Source of the DNA: Hymenobacter sp. H14-R3
GTDB taxonomy: Bacteria; Bacteroidota; Bacteroidia; Cytophagales; Hymenobacteraceae
Assembly: GCF_030063445.1 (NCBI RefSeq)
Contig: NZ_JASITD010000010.1
Coordinates: forward strand, 62,001-126,000
Direction: 5' to 3'
DNA: 64,000 nucleotides
In this document: piece by piece, positions 26,178 to 35,487 of the stretch
How the letters are laid out: every line of letters begins with the position of its first letter
Numbering within the stretch: the first letter of the stretch is position 1
Position numbers and translations under genes: made by a program
Notes under the pieces: model-generated
Told to the model about the DNA's origin: nothing
Seen by the model: only the letters and a program-made list of their open reading frames with translations
The model's database searches: none

Positions 26178-26723
26178 CTATTTCAGGTTAATGTCGCTGA
26201 GGGCGGCCTGGGCCACCGGGCGCCACTGCGCCTGCTCCTCGGCTGGGGCCGAAAACGAGAAAATGTACAGCTGCTGGCCTTGCACGGCGTACTCGATGTA
26301 CTCGTACTTTTTGATGGGCGCGAGCTGCACCGAGCGGCGGCTCTCGCTGAAGGTGGAGATGAACTCCAGGGCCACCACCTCGCGGCCGTTGACTTTGCGC
26401 ACTTCCTGGGTCAGGAAATCGACCTTGGTGTAGAGCCGCTGCACGCTGGCTTTGTACATGGGTAGCAGGATGTGGTAATCGGGCCCGAAGGTGGTGGGGC
26501 GCACCGAAATGCTGTAATCGACCCGGCCGTTGGGGCTGCTGAACACCGCCAGCGGCTTGCGCGGCGACGGAAACTTGGCGGCAATGCCCTCGTCGGGCAG
26601 CGGGGTAAAGCCCTGCGGTACGGCCACCGTGAGGTTGGGCGCCAGCTTCACCGAGGTCAGCTTGGGCTTGGGGCCGAAGTTAGTGAGGGCCAGAACGGTG
26701 AGTAGCAGAGCAAGAGTTTTCAT
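26178..26723 (-). CDS. Uncharacterised exported protein
   Basis: 181 residues with an N-terminal hydrophobic leader (MKTLALLLTVLALTNFG) and a predicted export route. The rest looks like beta strands: VAVPQGFTPLPDEGIAAKFP, RVDYSISVRPT, VNGREVVALEFIS, YAVQGQQLYIFSFSAP. The pattern of a hydrophobic start, a central KKYEYIEYAV strand and a final helix recalls exported proteins of the PsbP/MOG1-like type, but no family is assigned. A possible -7 element (TATTTTTG on the minus strand, 26732-26739) lies just before the start. It is followed by tadA on the same strand. Confidence 0.7.
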   Translation of the reverse strand: MKTLALLLTVLALTNFGPKPKLTSVKLAPNLTVAVPQGFTPLPDEGIAAKFPSPRKPLAVFSSPNGRVDYSISVRPTTFGPDYHILLPMYKASVQRLYTKVDFLTQEVRKVNGREVVALEFISTFSESRRSVQLAPIKKYEYIEYAVQGQQLYIFSFSAPAEEQAQWRPVAQAALSDINLK

Positions 26724-26776
26724 AAGCTGGGCAAAAATACGGGGCAGGCGCTGGGCAAAGTAGTTGTACTATACCA

Positions 26777-26876
26777 GCACGTCATGCTGAGCTTGCCGAA
26801 GCATCTCTACCGCATCGTTGGATTATTGACCCCAACGATGCGGTAGAGATGCTTCAGCAAGCTCAGCATGACGTGC
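26777..26876. repeat. GTCATGCTGAGCTTG-type palindrome (family B), copy 2
   Basis: 45-base arms (26777-26821 and 26832-26876) with a single mismatch around a 10-base loop. The left arm carries GTCATGCTGAGCTTGCCGAA followed by the GCATCTCTACC shared with the copy beside recO. It fills the gap between two minus-strand genes. Confidence 0.85.
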
Positions 26877-26905
26877 TTATAAATAGCAGTAGAATAAGGT
26901 GTTAC

Positions 26906-27346
26906 CTAGCGGCGTACCACCGTAGGGTACTTGATGCGCACCTTCTTCCAGTACACGTAGTTACCCGTTTTGGCCTCTACCAGGTAGGTGCCGGCCGAAA
27001 TGTGGCCCAGGTCAACGGGCTCGCCGGTGTTGTTGGCGGGGTCAAGCTCCTGCTGGTACACCACCTTGTTTTTATAGTCGGTCATCACCAGCGTGCCGGG
27101 CTTGGTAAACTGCTGCGTGAAGCTGAGCAGCACGCTGTTGGAGTTGGGCTTGGGAAAAATATCGATGCCCGAAAGCGTTTCGATACGCTTGATGGGCCCA
27201 TCGAGCGTCACGGCCGGCACCTCGCCCTTGGTCTTGATTTCGGTGCCGCCGGCGTACTTGTTTTTAGTCTTGACTTTGATTTGGGCCTGGGCCGCGCCGG
27301 CCGTGAGCAGAGCGGCCGCCAGGGCCAAAGAAGGAAGAAGTTTCAT
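26906..27346 (-). CDS. Exported protein with a C-terminal T9SS-sorting-like domain
   Basis: 146 residues from the ATG at 27346; the longer open frame is discarded because it runs into the aspS leader. A signal peptide ([16 protein letters not shown]) is followed by a basic stretch ([18 protein letters not shown]) and a small beta-domain ([36 protein letters not shown]) that has the strand pattern and G-TY-L-V turn of type A T9SS C-terminal domains. Almost the whole mature protein is this domain, so it may be anchored or may be a stand-alone relative. Function unknown. Confidence 0.65.
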   Translation of the reverse strand: MKLLPSLALAAALLTAGAAQAQIKVKTKNKYAGGTEIKTKGEVPAVTLDGPIKRIETLSGIDIFPKPNSNSVLLSFTQQFTKPGTLVMTDYKNKVVYQQELDPANNTGEPVDLGHISAGTYLVEAKTGNYVYWKKVRIKYPTVVRR

Positions 27347-27504
27347 GTCGAGAAAGAAGAAAAGAAGGGAGGCCGCAACAGCAGCGTACCAACCTCTTTT
27401 ACATACTTCATACCAAACCCCACAGTTTTGGCCCGCCCCCCCGAAGTACCTTCGCACTAATCTTGCGCCTAACAACCAAAAGACCCTTCCAAAAAGCACA
27501 GTCA

Positions 27505-27560
27505 GCCCGCCGCAGGCGGGCGCATCTGCGAAATCCGTTTAATCCGTTTGAATCTGCGGT
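27505..27560. repeat. Short repeat cluster in the aspS leader
   Basis: A 17-base palindrome (GCCCGCCGCAGGCGGGC, 27505-27521) precedes two direct copies of AATCCGTTT (27532-27549) nested between two copies of ATCTGCG. It ends two bases before the aspS ATG. Confidence 0.5.
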
Positions 27561-27561
27561 C

Positions 27562-29325
27562 ATGTTGAGAACCCATACCAACGGCGAGCTTCGCCAAGAA
27601 CACGTCGGCCAAACCGTCACCCTCGTCGGCTGGGTGCAGCTCACCCGCGATAAAGGCAGCATCCTGTGGGTGGACCTGCGCGACCGCTACGGCATTACGC
27701 AACTGGCGCTGGAACAAGGCGTTGAGAGCGAAGCCGTGCGCGAAACGGCCCGCACGCTGGGCCGCGAGTTCGTGATTAGCGTAACCGGCAAAGTGGCCGA
27801 GCGCTACTCCAAAAACGCCCAAATGGTGACCGGCGATATCGAAATTCGCGTGGAGAAGCTGGAGGTGCTGAACCCGGCCAAGCTGCCGCCCTTTCTCATT
27901 CAGGATGAGACTGATGGCGGCGACGAGCTGCGCATGAAGTACCGCTACCTCGACCTGCGCCGCGCCCCGGTGCGCAACAACCTGATGCTGCGCCACAAAA
28001 TGGCCCAGGCCGTGCGCCGCTACCTCGATGGCCAGGATTTTATCGAAGTCGAAACCCCCGTGCTCATCAAGAGCACGCCCGAAGGCGCGCGCGATTTCGT
28101 GGTGCCCTCGCGCATGAACCCCGGCGAGTTTTACGCCCTGCCGCAGTCGCCCCAGACGTTCAAGCAGCTGCTGATGGTATCGGGCTTCGACCGCTACTTC
28201 CAGATTGTGAAGTGTTTCCGCGACGAAGACCTGCGCGCCGACCGCCAGCCCGAGTTCACGCAGATTGACTGCGAAATGGCCTTCGTGGAGCAGGAAGACA
28301 TCCTCCACACCTTCGAGGGCCTGGTGCGCTACTTGTTTAAGGAAATTAAAGACCTCGATTTCCCCACCGTGCCCCGCATGGAGTACGCCGACGCCATGCG
28401 CTGGTACGGCAACGACAAGCCCGACGTGCGCTTCGAGATGAAGTTCGTGGAGCTCAACGACGTGGTGCAGGGCCAGGGCTTCCCGGTATTCGACAGCGCC
28501 GAGCTGGTGGTGGGCATCAACGCGGCCACCTGCGCCGCCTACACCCGCAAGCAGCTCGACGAGCTGACCGCCTTCGTGAAGCTCCCGCAGGTTGGGGCTA
28601 CGGGCCTGGTTTATGCCCGCGTAGAGGCGGGCGGCGTGGTGAAGTCGTCAGTCGATAAGTTCTACTCGCAGGAGGAATTGCAGAAGTGGAAAACTGCCTT
28701 TAATGCCAACGAAGGCGACTTGCTGCTGCTCATGGCCGGTCCGGCCGATAAAACCCGCAAGGCGCTGTCGGTGCTGCGCCTCGAAATGGGCCAGCGCCTC
28801 GGCCTGCGCGACAAAGACACGTTTGCGCCGCTGTGGGTAGTCAACTTCCCGCTGCTGGAGTATATCGAGGAGGAGGGCCGCTACTTCGCTATGCACCACC
28901 CCTTTACCTCGCCCAAGCCCGAGGACCTGCACCTGCTCGATAACCCCGACACCATCGGCCAGGCCCGTGCCAATGCGTACGACCTGGTTATCAATGGGGT
29001 AGAAGTAGGTGGCGGCTCCATCCGCATCCACGACCGGGCGGTGCAGGCCCGCATGTTCTCGCTGCTCGGCTTCTCGCCCGAGGAGGCGCAGGCGCAGTTC
29101 GGCTTCTTGCTCGATGCGTTTGAGTACGGCGCGCCGCCCCACGGCGGCATCGCCTTCGGCTTCGACCGCCTGTGTTCACTCTTCGGCGGGGCCGACTCCA
29201 TCCGCGATTTTATCGCCTTCCCCAAGAACAACTCGGGCCGCGACGTGATGATTGACTCGCCCTCGCCCATCTCGGATAAGCAGCTGACGGAGCTGAGTAT
29301 CAAGACGAACGTAGTGGTGAAGTAG
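27562..29325 (+). CDS. aspS: Aspartyl-tRNA synthetase
   Basis: 587 residues from the ATG at 27562. The N-terminal anticodon-binding OB-fold shows [20 protein letters not shown] and [11 protein letters not shown]; the class II catalytic domain shows [20 protein letters not shown], the motif 2 [18 protein letters not shown], a bacterial GAD insert, and motif 3 GIAFGFDRL. It charges tRNA-Asp. The length and the GAD domain mark the bacterial type; whether it is discriminating for Asp only is not judged. It is divergent from the exported protein upstream, and a strong terminator follows. Confidence 0.97.
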   Translation: MLRTHTNGELRQEHVGQTVTLVGWVQLTRDKGSILWVDLRDRYGITQLALEQGVESEAVRETARTLGREFVISVTGKVAERYSKNAQMVTGDIEIRVEKLEVLNPAKLPPFLIQDETDGGDELRMKYRYLDLRRAPVRNNLMLRHKMAQAVRRYLDGQDFIEVETPVLIKSTPEGARDFVVPSRMNPGEFYALPQSPQTFKQLLMVSGFDRYFQIVKCFRDEDLRADRQPEFTQIDCEMAFVEQEDILHTFEGLVRYLFKEIKDLDFPTVPRMEYADAMRWYGNDKPDVRFEMKFVELNDVVQGQGFPVFDSAELVVGINAATCAAYTRKQLDELTAFVKLPQVGATGLVYARVEAGGVVKSSVDKFYSQEELQKWKTAFNANEGDLLLLMAGPADKTRKALSVLRLEMGQRLGLRDKDTFAPLWVVNFPLLEYIEEEGRYFAMHHPFTSPKPEDLHLLDNPDTIGQARANAYDLVINGVEVGGGSIRIHDRAVQARMFSLLGFSPEEAQAQFGFLLDAFEYGAPPHGGIAFGFDRLCSLFGGADSIRDFIAFPKNNSGRDVMIDSPSPISDKQLTELSIKTNVVVK

Positions 29326-29342
29326 CGATTAAGTTTACCATA

Positions 29343-29386
29343 AAAACAGCAGCGGCGACTGAGGAATCAGTCGCCGCTGCTGTTTT
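29343..29386 (+). terminator. Intrinsic terminator of aspS, probably bidirectional
   Basis: A 20-base perfect stem (AAAACAGCAGCGGCGACTGA and its complement) with a four-base loop, ending in T4. It lies between the convergent aspS and DUF2314 genes. Confidence 0.9.
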
Positions 29387-29392
29387 GGGCAG

Positions 29393-29920
29393 CTATTCTA
29401 TCTTGTAATCCACGCTGGCGTCAAGCTCTTGGCGCTCTTCGGGCGATAGTTGATTGCGGAGCACTTTGATGGTGCGGCCACCCACCAGCCGGTGGTGCTG
29501 CACATATTTCCAGTCAGAAACTTTGCTGGTATCCACCTCTACGGTTTGGCCCTCTTGCACGGCCTTGGTGTACTCGGGCAAGTTGCTTATTACCCCGTAG
29601 AGCTTGCCATTATTCTGAGATAGGTTAGAGAGCCAGATGTGCTCGGGCTGCTGGCCATCATCGTAGTGCACTTTCAGCGCGAAGTCGCTGGTGGCCGTGT
29701 CCTGCCGCTCGAATACGTGCAAAAACTCGGGTAGCGTAGCCCTGCTGGTTTGAATGGCGGCGTCCATTTCGGCGTCGTCCGACTTCACCGTGTAGATGGT
29801 GGGCTCCCCGGCGCGTTCAATTTTAGCATTAGTTGCATCGCTCTTTGATTGGCACCCACCAAGTAGCAGGAAACCTAGCCCGCACGTAAGCTGGCCCAGG
29901 GAAGTACGTATAAAAAGCAC
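29393..29920 (-). CDS. DUF2314-domain lipoprotein
   Basis: 175 residues. A signal peptide with lipobox (LLLGGC) points to a lipoprotein. The C-terminal half is DUF2314: DDAEMDAAIQTSRATLPEFL, LKVHYDDGQQPEHIWL, NGKLYGVISNLPEYT, and VSDWKYVQHHRLVGGRTIKVLR, ending in SPEERQELDAS. DUF2314 proteins (YegJ-like) are of unknown function. It stands alone on the minus strand and shares a terminator with aspS. A stretch of 613 bases without genes lies upstream. Confidence 0.85.
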   Translation of the reverse strand: MLFIRTSLGQLTCGLGFLLLGGCQSKSDATNAKIERAGEPTIYTVKSDDAEMDAAIQTSRATLPEFLHVFERQDTATSDFALKVHYDDGQQPEHIWLSNLSQNNGKLYGVISNLPEYTKAVQEGQTVEVDTSKVSDWKYVQHHRLVGGRTIKVLRNQLSPEERQELDASVDYKIE

Positions 29921-30533
29921 GTTATCAGGGTAAATTATTGTACTAAAGACTTTTAAGAAAATTTGGTTGGCGCTCTTGACCAGTAGCGGTGGAGATAGTG
30001 CCCGCCCGGGCTTTTAGTTTTGGCAAGGTTGACGCGGGCAGCTTGCCGCGTGCGCCAGTCCGACGGCAAAGCCGGCCGGCCGGTTGACGGGTGCGCCGCC
30101 TGGCCAGTCGTTCAGGTATCGTTTACGTGTCAATCGGTTGCGAAGGCGGCGCCATCGGACCGGTGCCTGTGCCCTGATTTGAAAATTGTGCTGGGTTTTC
30201 ACAGGAAGCGAATTGGCAGCTGTTCGCAGTAGCTTGTTGATAGAAGGTAAGCGATATGTCAAAAGTAGCGCGGGTGGCCTTATGCCTGCCCAACGCCTAT
30301 TCGGATAGGCACCAACTAGCAGCAAGCTGCTACGGAATCTTAAAGACAAGAAGCGGCCTCCAAACATTGGAGGCCGCTTTTGTGCTGGTGCGTGTTACTT
30401 CCCGGTATGGCCGGCTAACTATAGCCGCGCCGCTCGCGTAGGGCAGCATACTGGCCGGCGGGCCGCCAAGCCGAGGGCAACGGATTACTCGGGGCTTGCG
30501 CGGTTATTTCGTAAAATATTGATAAACTTGTAC
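29921..30533. other. Gene-poor stretch holding an orphan terminator
   Basis: No convincing gene is seen. Short frames here (for example 30256-30441 plus, 30014-30367 minus) have no recognisable domains and are probably chance. A small palindrome ACGCGG...CCGCGT occurs near 30030-30050, and a strong hairpin with T4 lies at 30351-30381. An untranslated RNA ending there is possible. Confidence 0.5.
30351..30381 (+). terminator. Orphan intrinsic terminator
   Basis: A 13-base perfect stem (AAGCGGCCTCCAA / TTGGAGGCCGCTT) with a three-base loop, followed by TTGTG after T4. No protein gene on the plus strand precedes it within 1 kb except aspS, which has its own terminator. Confidence 0.7.
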
Positions 30534-32825
30534 TTACAGCGTAAAAGTAGCCTTCTGCCGAATGTCATCTGAGGCGCTGCCCACGAGCACCTCAAACTGG
30601 CCGGGCTCCAGCACCCATTGCTTCTTGGCCTCGTCGTAGTATTGAAAGGCGGTGGCCGGCAGCTGCATGGTCACGGTCTTGGTTTCGCCGGGCTTTAGGG
30701 CAATTTTATCAAACGCTTTAAGCTCCTTCTCAGGCCGCTTCACGCTGGATTTCAGGTCTTTCACGTAGAGCTGCACGATTTCGGAGCCGGCCATTTTGCC
30801 GGTGTTGCGCACCGTCAGGGTCACGGTGGCGCTCTGCGGGCCGGGCTTCACGCTCAGCTTGCCGTAGTCGAAGGTGGTGTAGCTGAGGCCGTGGCCGAAG
30901 GCAAACTGCGGCTTCACCTGGTAGGTATCGTAGTAGCGGTAGCCCACCCAGATATCGTCTTTGTAGGTCTGCTTCAGCGGGTTGCCGGGGGTGCTGGGGT
31001 ACTCGCCCAGCTTCATGGCGGGCGCGTCTTCCAGCTTCACGGGGAAGGTGAAGGGCAGCTTGCCCGAGGGATTTACATCGCCAAATAGGATGTGGGCCAG
31101 CGCATTGCCGCCTTCCATGCCGGGGTACCAGGCCTCCACTATGCTCTTGGCCTGGCCAGCCCAGGCCGCTACCTCAATGGGGCCGCCGCCCAGCAGCACC
31201 ACTACGGTGCGGGGGTTGGCGGCCAGCACGGCCTGCACCAGCTCATCCTGGCCGAAGGGCATTTTGAGGTCGGGCTTGTCGGTGCCCTCGGCGTCGTAGG
31301 CGTTGTCGCTCCACTTGCCATAGTCGTAGCCGTGGAACGAGCCGCCCACAAAGATGACCTCATCGGCGGCCTTGGCGGCGGCCACGGCCTGCGCAATCAG
31401 CTGCGGGTCGGCCTTCTGGTCGCGGGCAATGGTGTAACCGGGCGAGTAGGTAACGTTTACGCCGCTACCCAGCTCATTTTTAATGCCTTGCAGGGCGGTA
31501 ATCTCGTACTTGGCCTTTATTTGCCCGCTGCCACCGCCCATCGAGTTGGCCCGCTCGGCATTGGCCCCGATAACGGCCACGGTCTTGATTGACTTCTTGA
31601 GGGGCAGCAGGCTACCCTCGTTTTTGAGTAGCACAATGCCCTCTTCGGCCACTTTGAGGGCGGTGGCCTGGTGCTCTTTGGTGTTGAAGGCCCCGGGCTG
31701 GCGCTTGGGGCCGCCCAGCATATGGGTGGCGTACATCACCCGCAGAATGCGCCGCACTTTGTCGTCGAGCAGGGGCAGCAGCGTAGGGTCTTTCTTGATA
31801 GCCGCCAGGGCGGGGTCGGCCAGGAAAAAGCGGTTGTAGAGGCTTTGGCTGCTGCCGTTTACTAAGTCGGGCTGGCCAGTCACGCCCGAGGCGGCCGCGC
31901 TCTGGTCCACGCCCTGGCTCATCAGCACCAGGTCGGTACCCATTTCGAGGTCGGTGCCATTGCGCAGGGCCTTCTGGGTATCGTGCACCGAGCCCCAATC
32001 GCTGATTACCAATCCTTTGAAACCCCATTCGCCCTTCAGAATGTCGTTCATCAGGTAGGCGTTTTCGGTGGCGTAGGTGCCCCGAAACTTGTTGTACGAG
32101 CCCATGAGCGAATACACGCCACCCTGCTGCACGGCCGCCCGGAAGCCCGGCAGGTAGATTTCGCGCAGCGCCCGCTCACTCATGTCCACGTCGATATCGT
32201 CGCGGTGGGTTTCCTGGTTGTTGGCCGCGTAGTGCTTCACGCAAGCCGACACGCCCTGGTCCTGCACGCCCCGGATGTAGCCCACCACCAGCTGGCTTAC
32301 CAGGTAGGGGTCTTCGCTGAGGTACTCAAAATTGCGGCCATTGAGGGGCGCGCGCACGATGTTGATACCCGGCCCGAGGATAATATCCTTGCCGCGGGCG
32401 TTGGCCTCGCTGCCCAGTACGGTGCCAAAGGCGTAGCCCAAAGCGGGGTTCCAGGTGGCGGCCAGGGCGTTGTTGTTGGGCATGTAGGTGCTGGCATCGT
32501 CGGCCCCCACGGGGGCCTTCCAGTTGCGGCCCTGCTCGGGGCGCACGCCGTGCGGGCCGTCGGAGGTCATCAATTCCGGAATGCCCAGGCGCGGAATGCC
32601 CCCGGCGGCAAAGGCCGAGTTGGCGTGAATCATGTGCACCTTTTCTTCCAGCGTCATTTTCTGGAGCAGGGCATTGATTTCAACGTCGTGGGTGGTGAGG
32701 GCCGCCTGGCGGTTGGGTGGGGTGGTAGCGGCTTTCTTGGTTGGGGCCTGCGCCGCGCAAAAGGAGCCGCTGGTCAGCAGGGCCGCGCCAACAGCCGTGG
32801 CAACGTACAAGGGTAGGTAACGCAT
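30534..32825 (-). CDS. GH3 beta-glucosidase (BglX-like), exported
   Basis: 763 residues: signal peptide (about 1-25), GH3 N-terminal barrel, GH3 C-terminal domain and a terminal fibronectin III-like domain (about 690-763). The nucleophile is D276 in LVISDWGSVHD, and substrate motifs LMTSDGPHGVR, KHYAANNQETHRDDID and GINIVRAPLNGRNFEYLSEDP match family 3. It should hydrolyse beta-linked glucosides in the periplasm. It is the last gene of the minus-strand sugar-use locus, 92 bases after the truncated GH3 remnant, and probably feeds on oligomers imported by the SusC/SusD pair. Confidence 0.93.
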   Translation of the reverse strand: MRYLPLYVATAVGAALLTSGSFCAAQAPTKKAATTPPNRQAALTTHDVEINALLQKMTLEEKVHMIHANSAFAAGGIPRLGIPELMTSDGPHGVRPEQGRNWKAPVGADDASTYMPNNNALAATWNPALGYAFGTVLGSEANARGKDIILGPGINIVRAPLNGRNFEYLSEDPYLVSQLVVGYIRGVQDQGVSACVKHYAANNQETHRDDIDVDMSERALREIYLPGFRAAVQQGGVYSLMGSYNKFRGTYATENAYLMNDILKGEWGFKGLVISDWGSVHDTQKALRNGTDLEMGTDLVLMSQGVDQSAAASGVTGQPDLVNGSSQSLYNRFFLADPALAAIKKDPTLLPLLDDKVRRILRVMYATHMLGGPKRQPGAFNTKEHQATALKVAEEGIVLLKNEGSLLPLKKSIKTVAVIGANAERANSMGGGSGQIKAKYEITALQGIKNELGSGVNVTYSPGYTIARDQKADPQLIAQAVAAAKAADEVIFVGGSFHGYDYGKWSDNAYDAEGTDKPDLKMPFGQDELVQAVLAANPRTVVVLLGGGPIEVAAWAGQAKSIVEAWYPGMEGGNALAHILFGDVNPSGKLPFTFPVKLEDAPAMKLGEYPSTPGNPLKQTYKDDIWVGYRYYDTYQVKPQFAFGHGLSYTTFDYGKLSVKPGPQSATVTLTVRNTGKMAGSEIVQLYVKDLKSSVKRPEKELKAFDKIALKPGETKTVTMQLPATAFQYYDEAKKQWVLEPGQFEVLVGSASDDIRQKATFTL

Positions 32826-32917
32826 TGGTTGAGTGGGTTTAATTAGAATATGGAGGTAAGTGCCCTGGCCCCTTACCGGTTGGAAAAATGGCCAGGATAT
32901 GCTGTTGGAAAACTAGG

Positions 32918-33784
32918 TTAGCGGCTGCCGGGCCGCGGCTGGCCGGCCTTTAGGTCGGCCACTGGCTGCTGGGGCACGAGCAGCGGGCGGCTTTTCATAA
33001 CTACTTGGAAAATAGATAATTGGAACGTAGTCTGCTGCTTGATAGCCAGCGGCGACGCGCCCACCCGCACGGTGTAGGTGCCGGCCGCAGCCACCCACGC
33101 CGAAGTGGGCGTGTCGAACGAAGCCAGGTCCATGTTGTTAACTGCAACGTGCTTGATGCTGGCACCCACATCGTTCGACTCCACACCACTAACCAGCGCG
33201 GCGGCGATATTGCCGGTCACCACCGGGTCTTCGGAATAATACTCGAAGTTGCGCCCGCCCAGCGGGTTACGGTGGCTGTTCATGCCCGGCGCCAGCAGCA
33301 CATCAATGCCAAAGGCCCGCACCTCGCTGCCAAATGCCACGCCCACCCGGCGCACCAGGGCCGTATCCCAGGTTGAGGCCAGCAGTGTAGCCACCAGAAA
33401 AGCCGTGGCGTAGTAGGTTTTCGTGCTGTCCTTGCCCCGAATGGGGGCGATGCGCACGCTGGCCGGCCCGTCGGAAAGCGTGAGCGACGGAATGCCCAAC
33501 CGCGCCACGGCGTGGGTGCGGCCGGCCGCGCCGGGTACTTTCTCGGGCACGTCTTTATCGCCGGGGTTGCCAGCCGGCAGCGCGTCCGGCGGAAAGCCCG
33601 CCGGGTAAAAGCCCATGCCCACCACCAGCTGCACTTTCTCCTCGGGCGTGAGAGCGGCGAGAATCTCCTTTAGGCTGGCCTGGCCCAGCTGGGGCGGGCC
33701 ACTTTTGGGAGAGGTGCAGCCCCCGAGCAGACCAGGCGCAGCCAGTGCCCACGTGAGGCGGTGGGTAACTGTGCGGTTAATCAT
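32918..33784 (-). CDS. Internally deleted GH3 glycosidase remnant (probable pseudogene)
   Basis: 288 residues with an open frame. Residues 1-217 are the start of a GH3 lipoprotein (lipobox near C23; LTPEEKVQLVVGMG, LTLSDGPASVRIAP, GMNSHRNPLGGRNFEYYSED, GASIKHVAVNN). Directly after KHVAVNN the sequence jumps to LASFDTPTSAWVAAAGTYTV and VGASPLAIKQQTTFQL, which are the end of a GH3 fibronectin-like domain. Compared with the neighbouring 763-residue enzyme about 500 residues are missing, including the nucleophile Asp and the whole second GH3 domain. It cannot be active as a glycosidase; it sits between susD and the intact GH3 gene. Confidence 0.8.
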   Translation of the reverse strand: MINRTVTHRLTWALAAPGLLGGCTSPKSGPPQLGQASLKEILAALTPEEKVQLVVGMGFYPAGFPPDALPAGNPGDKDVPEKVPGAAGRTHAVARLGIPSLTLSDGPASVRIAPIRGKDSTKTYYATAFLVATLLASTWDTALVRRVGVAFGSEVRAFGIDVLLAPGMNSHRNPLGGRNFEYYSEDPVVTGNIAAALVSGVESNDVGASIKHVAVNNMDLASFDTPTSAWVAAAGTYTVRVGASPLAIKQQTTFQLSIFQVVMKSRPLLVPQQPVADLKAGQPRPGSR

Positions 33785-33868
33785 GGCGGAGAGAGGCTAC
33801 GGAACCGCCTGGCCTGCGCCAGGCCGCCGGCAAATAAGAAGGTGAAAATTAGTGGCTACAAACGAAAA

Positions 33869-33903
33869 GAACGTCATGCCAACCACTCGGAAGCATGACG
33901 TTC
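33869..33903 (-). terminator. Hairpin after susD, short family B copy and likely terminator
   Basis: Arms GAACGTCATGC (33869-33879) and GCATGACGTTC (33893-33903) around a 13-base loop; on the minus strand the stem is followed by TTTTCGTTT. The AACGTCATGC end matches family B repeats. It lies 27 bases after the susD stop and would separate susCD from the GH3 genes. Confidence 0.6.
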
Positions 33904-33929
33904 TCTTACTACTAAACGCGCCTAACTAA

Positions 33930-35447
33930 CTAATAACCGGGGTTTTGTGATAAACCAGGGTTGATGTCGCGCTCGGCCTGCGGAATGGGCAGCAGGTCGT
34001 TGTACTTCTTGATGCCTTTGAGCAACAACTGTGCGTTATTGGTCAACCTATCGGTGCGCTTGAGGTCAAACCAGCGGTCCATCTCAAAGGCCAGCTCGTA
34101 GCGACGCTCCTTAAGCACTACATCCTTGTCAACGGTGGTAGCGGCGGGCAGGCCGGCGCGCTTGCGCACTACGTTCAGCGCCGTGAGGCCATCACCTGTT
34201 TTGCCGCTGGCGGCGGCGGCCTCGGCCAAAATCAGGTACACTTCGGACAGGCGCAGCACGGGCACGTTGAGGGGCGAATCCCAGATGGTGGAGGCCCGGC
34301 CCACAAAATACTTGCGCACGTTGAAGCCGTTGGGGTCGCCCTCCAGCTTGGCGGGTTGCGTCTGGCCCAGGGGGTACTTGTCGCCGGGCACGAACACGGT
34401 CGGGCCCTTGCGCAGGTCGCCGGCTTCGTAGCCGTCCACAAATTCCTTCTCGGGAATATTGAAGCCGTAGCCGCCGTTGGTTACCACGTAGCCCAGGGCT
34501 TTAAGCTCCGGCGTAGAGTTGTCGGTGAAGAAGCGCGCACCCCAAAACTCGTTGATGGGCGAGCCCGGCCCATCGGTCGTGTACTGGTTGAGGCCGCTCT
34601 TGTACTGCACCTCAAACAGCGACTCCTGGCCATTCTCATTTTCCACCTTAAAGTTGTCGCCATAGTTGGCCCACAGGGACTTACCAGCGGAAGCAGCGGC
34701 GGTGAGCGTTGCCTGGGCCTGCGTAGCGGCTTCGGGCATCTTGTTCTCGGTCAGGTAAACTTTAGCCAGCAGCCCCATGGCCGCCACGCTGCTGGCCCGA
34801 CCCAAATCATCGCCCACATACGTAGCTGGCAGCTTGGTAATGGCATCTTTAAGGTCCAGCTCAATCTGCGCATATACATCGGCCACTGGGGTGCGGGTAA
34901 CGCTGGCGGCCTCCGCGGGGCTGGCAGCGGGCGTGAGCACCAGCGGCACCGCGCCAAACGAGCGCACCAGGTAGAAGTAGTAGAGCGCCCGTAAAAACTT
35001 GGCCTCCCCCAGGCTTCGGTTCTGAATGGCGGGGTCCATCGTCTTAATGTCGGGCACGTGCAGCAGCACTTGGTTGCAGGCCCCGATACCCAGGTAGCAG
35101 CGCTGAAAAAGCGCCGTTACAACCGGGTTGCTAGTGGGAATGGTGTAGTTGTCGAGCTGCTGAAACTCGATACCGTCGGCCGCGCCGCCGCCGCCCACAA
35201 AGGAGTTGTCGGCCATAATGTCCATCGCCCACAGCGAGTGGCCATACAGCCCATCCTGCTGCAGCTGCGCATAGGCCGAGTTGGTGGCCTGAATGGCGTC
35301 GGTCTGGTTCTGGTAAAAGGTATCGGTCGAGGCCGCGTTGCGCGGCGTCAGCTCCAGGTACTGCTTGCCGCAGCCCGTGAGGAGCCCCAGCGTAAGCAGT
35401 GTGCTGCTCAGTACCTTACGGTTCGAAAATGAAGAGGTAGATAGCAT
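33930..35447 (-). CDS. SusD/RagB-family outer-membrane nutrient-binding lipoprotein
   Basis: 505 residues. The signal peptide ends in a lipobox (LGLLTGC, C26), followed by KQYLELTPRNAASTDTFYQN, the usual SusD N-terminus. The TPR-like helical scaffold is seen in EAKFLRALYYFYLVRSFGAVPLV and GLLAKVYLTENKM, and the C-terminal SusD domain in RLSEVYLILAEAAA, LNVVRKRAGLP, ERRYELAFEMDRWFDLKR and a final RDINPGLSQNPGY. It binds glycans at the cell surface and works as the lid of the SusC pore encoded 40 bases upstream. Confidence 0.95.
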   Translation of the reverse strand: MLSTSSFSNRKVLSSTLLTLGLLTGCGKQYLELTPRNAASTDTFYQNQTDAIQATNSAYAQLQQDGLYGHSLWAMDIMADNSFVGGGGAADGIEFQQLDNYTIPTSNPVVTALFQRCYLGIGACNQVLLHVPDIKTMDPAIQNRSLGEAKFLRALYYFYLVRSFGAVPLVLTPAASPAEAASVTRTPVADVYAQIELDLKDAITKLPATYVGDDLGRASSVAAMGLLAKVYLTENKMPEAATQAQATLTAAASAGKSLWANYGDNFKVENENGQESLFEVQYKSGLNQYTTDGPGSPINEFWGARFFTDNSTPELKALGYVVTNGGYGFNIPEKEFVDGYEAGDLRKGPTVFVPGDKYPLGQTQPAKLEGDPNGFNVRKYFVGRASTIWDSPLNVPVLRLSEVYLILAEAAAASGKTGDGLTALNVVRKRAGLPAATTVDKDVVLKERRYELAFEMDRWFDLKRTDRLTNNAQLLLKGIKKYNDLLPIPQAERDINPGLSQNPGY

Positions 35448-35487
35448 AGCTATGAAAATTTAAAGAGGAGAAGGGGAGCCGCCGGGC

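Noticed and set aside
30014..30441. Open frames on both strands in the stretch between DUF2314 and GH3 genes
   Set aside because: They are short, rich in Arg and Pro, and match nothing; typical of chance frames in GC-rich DNA.
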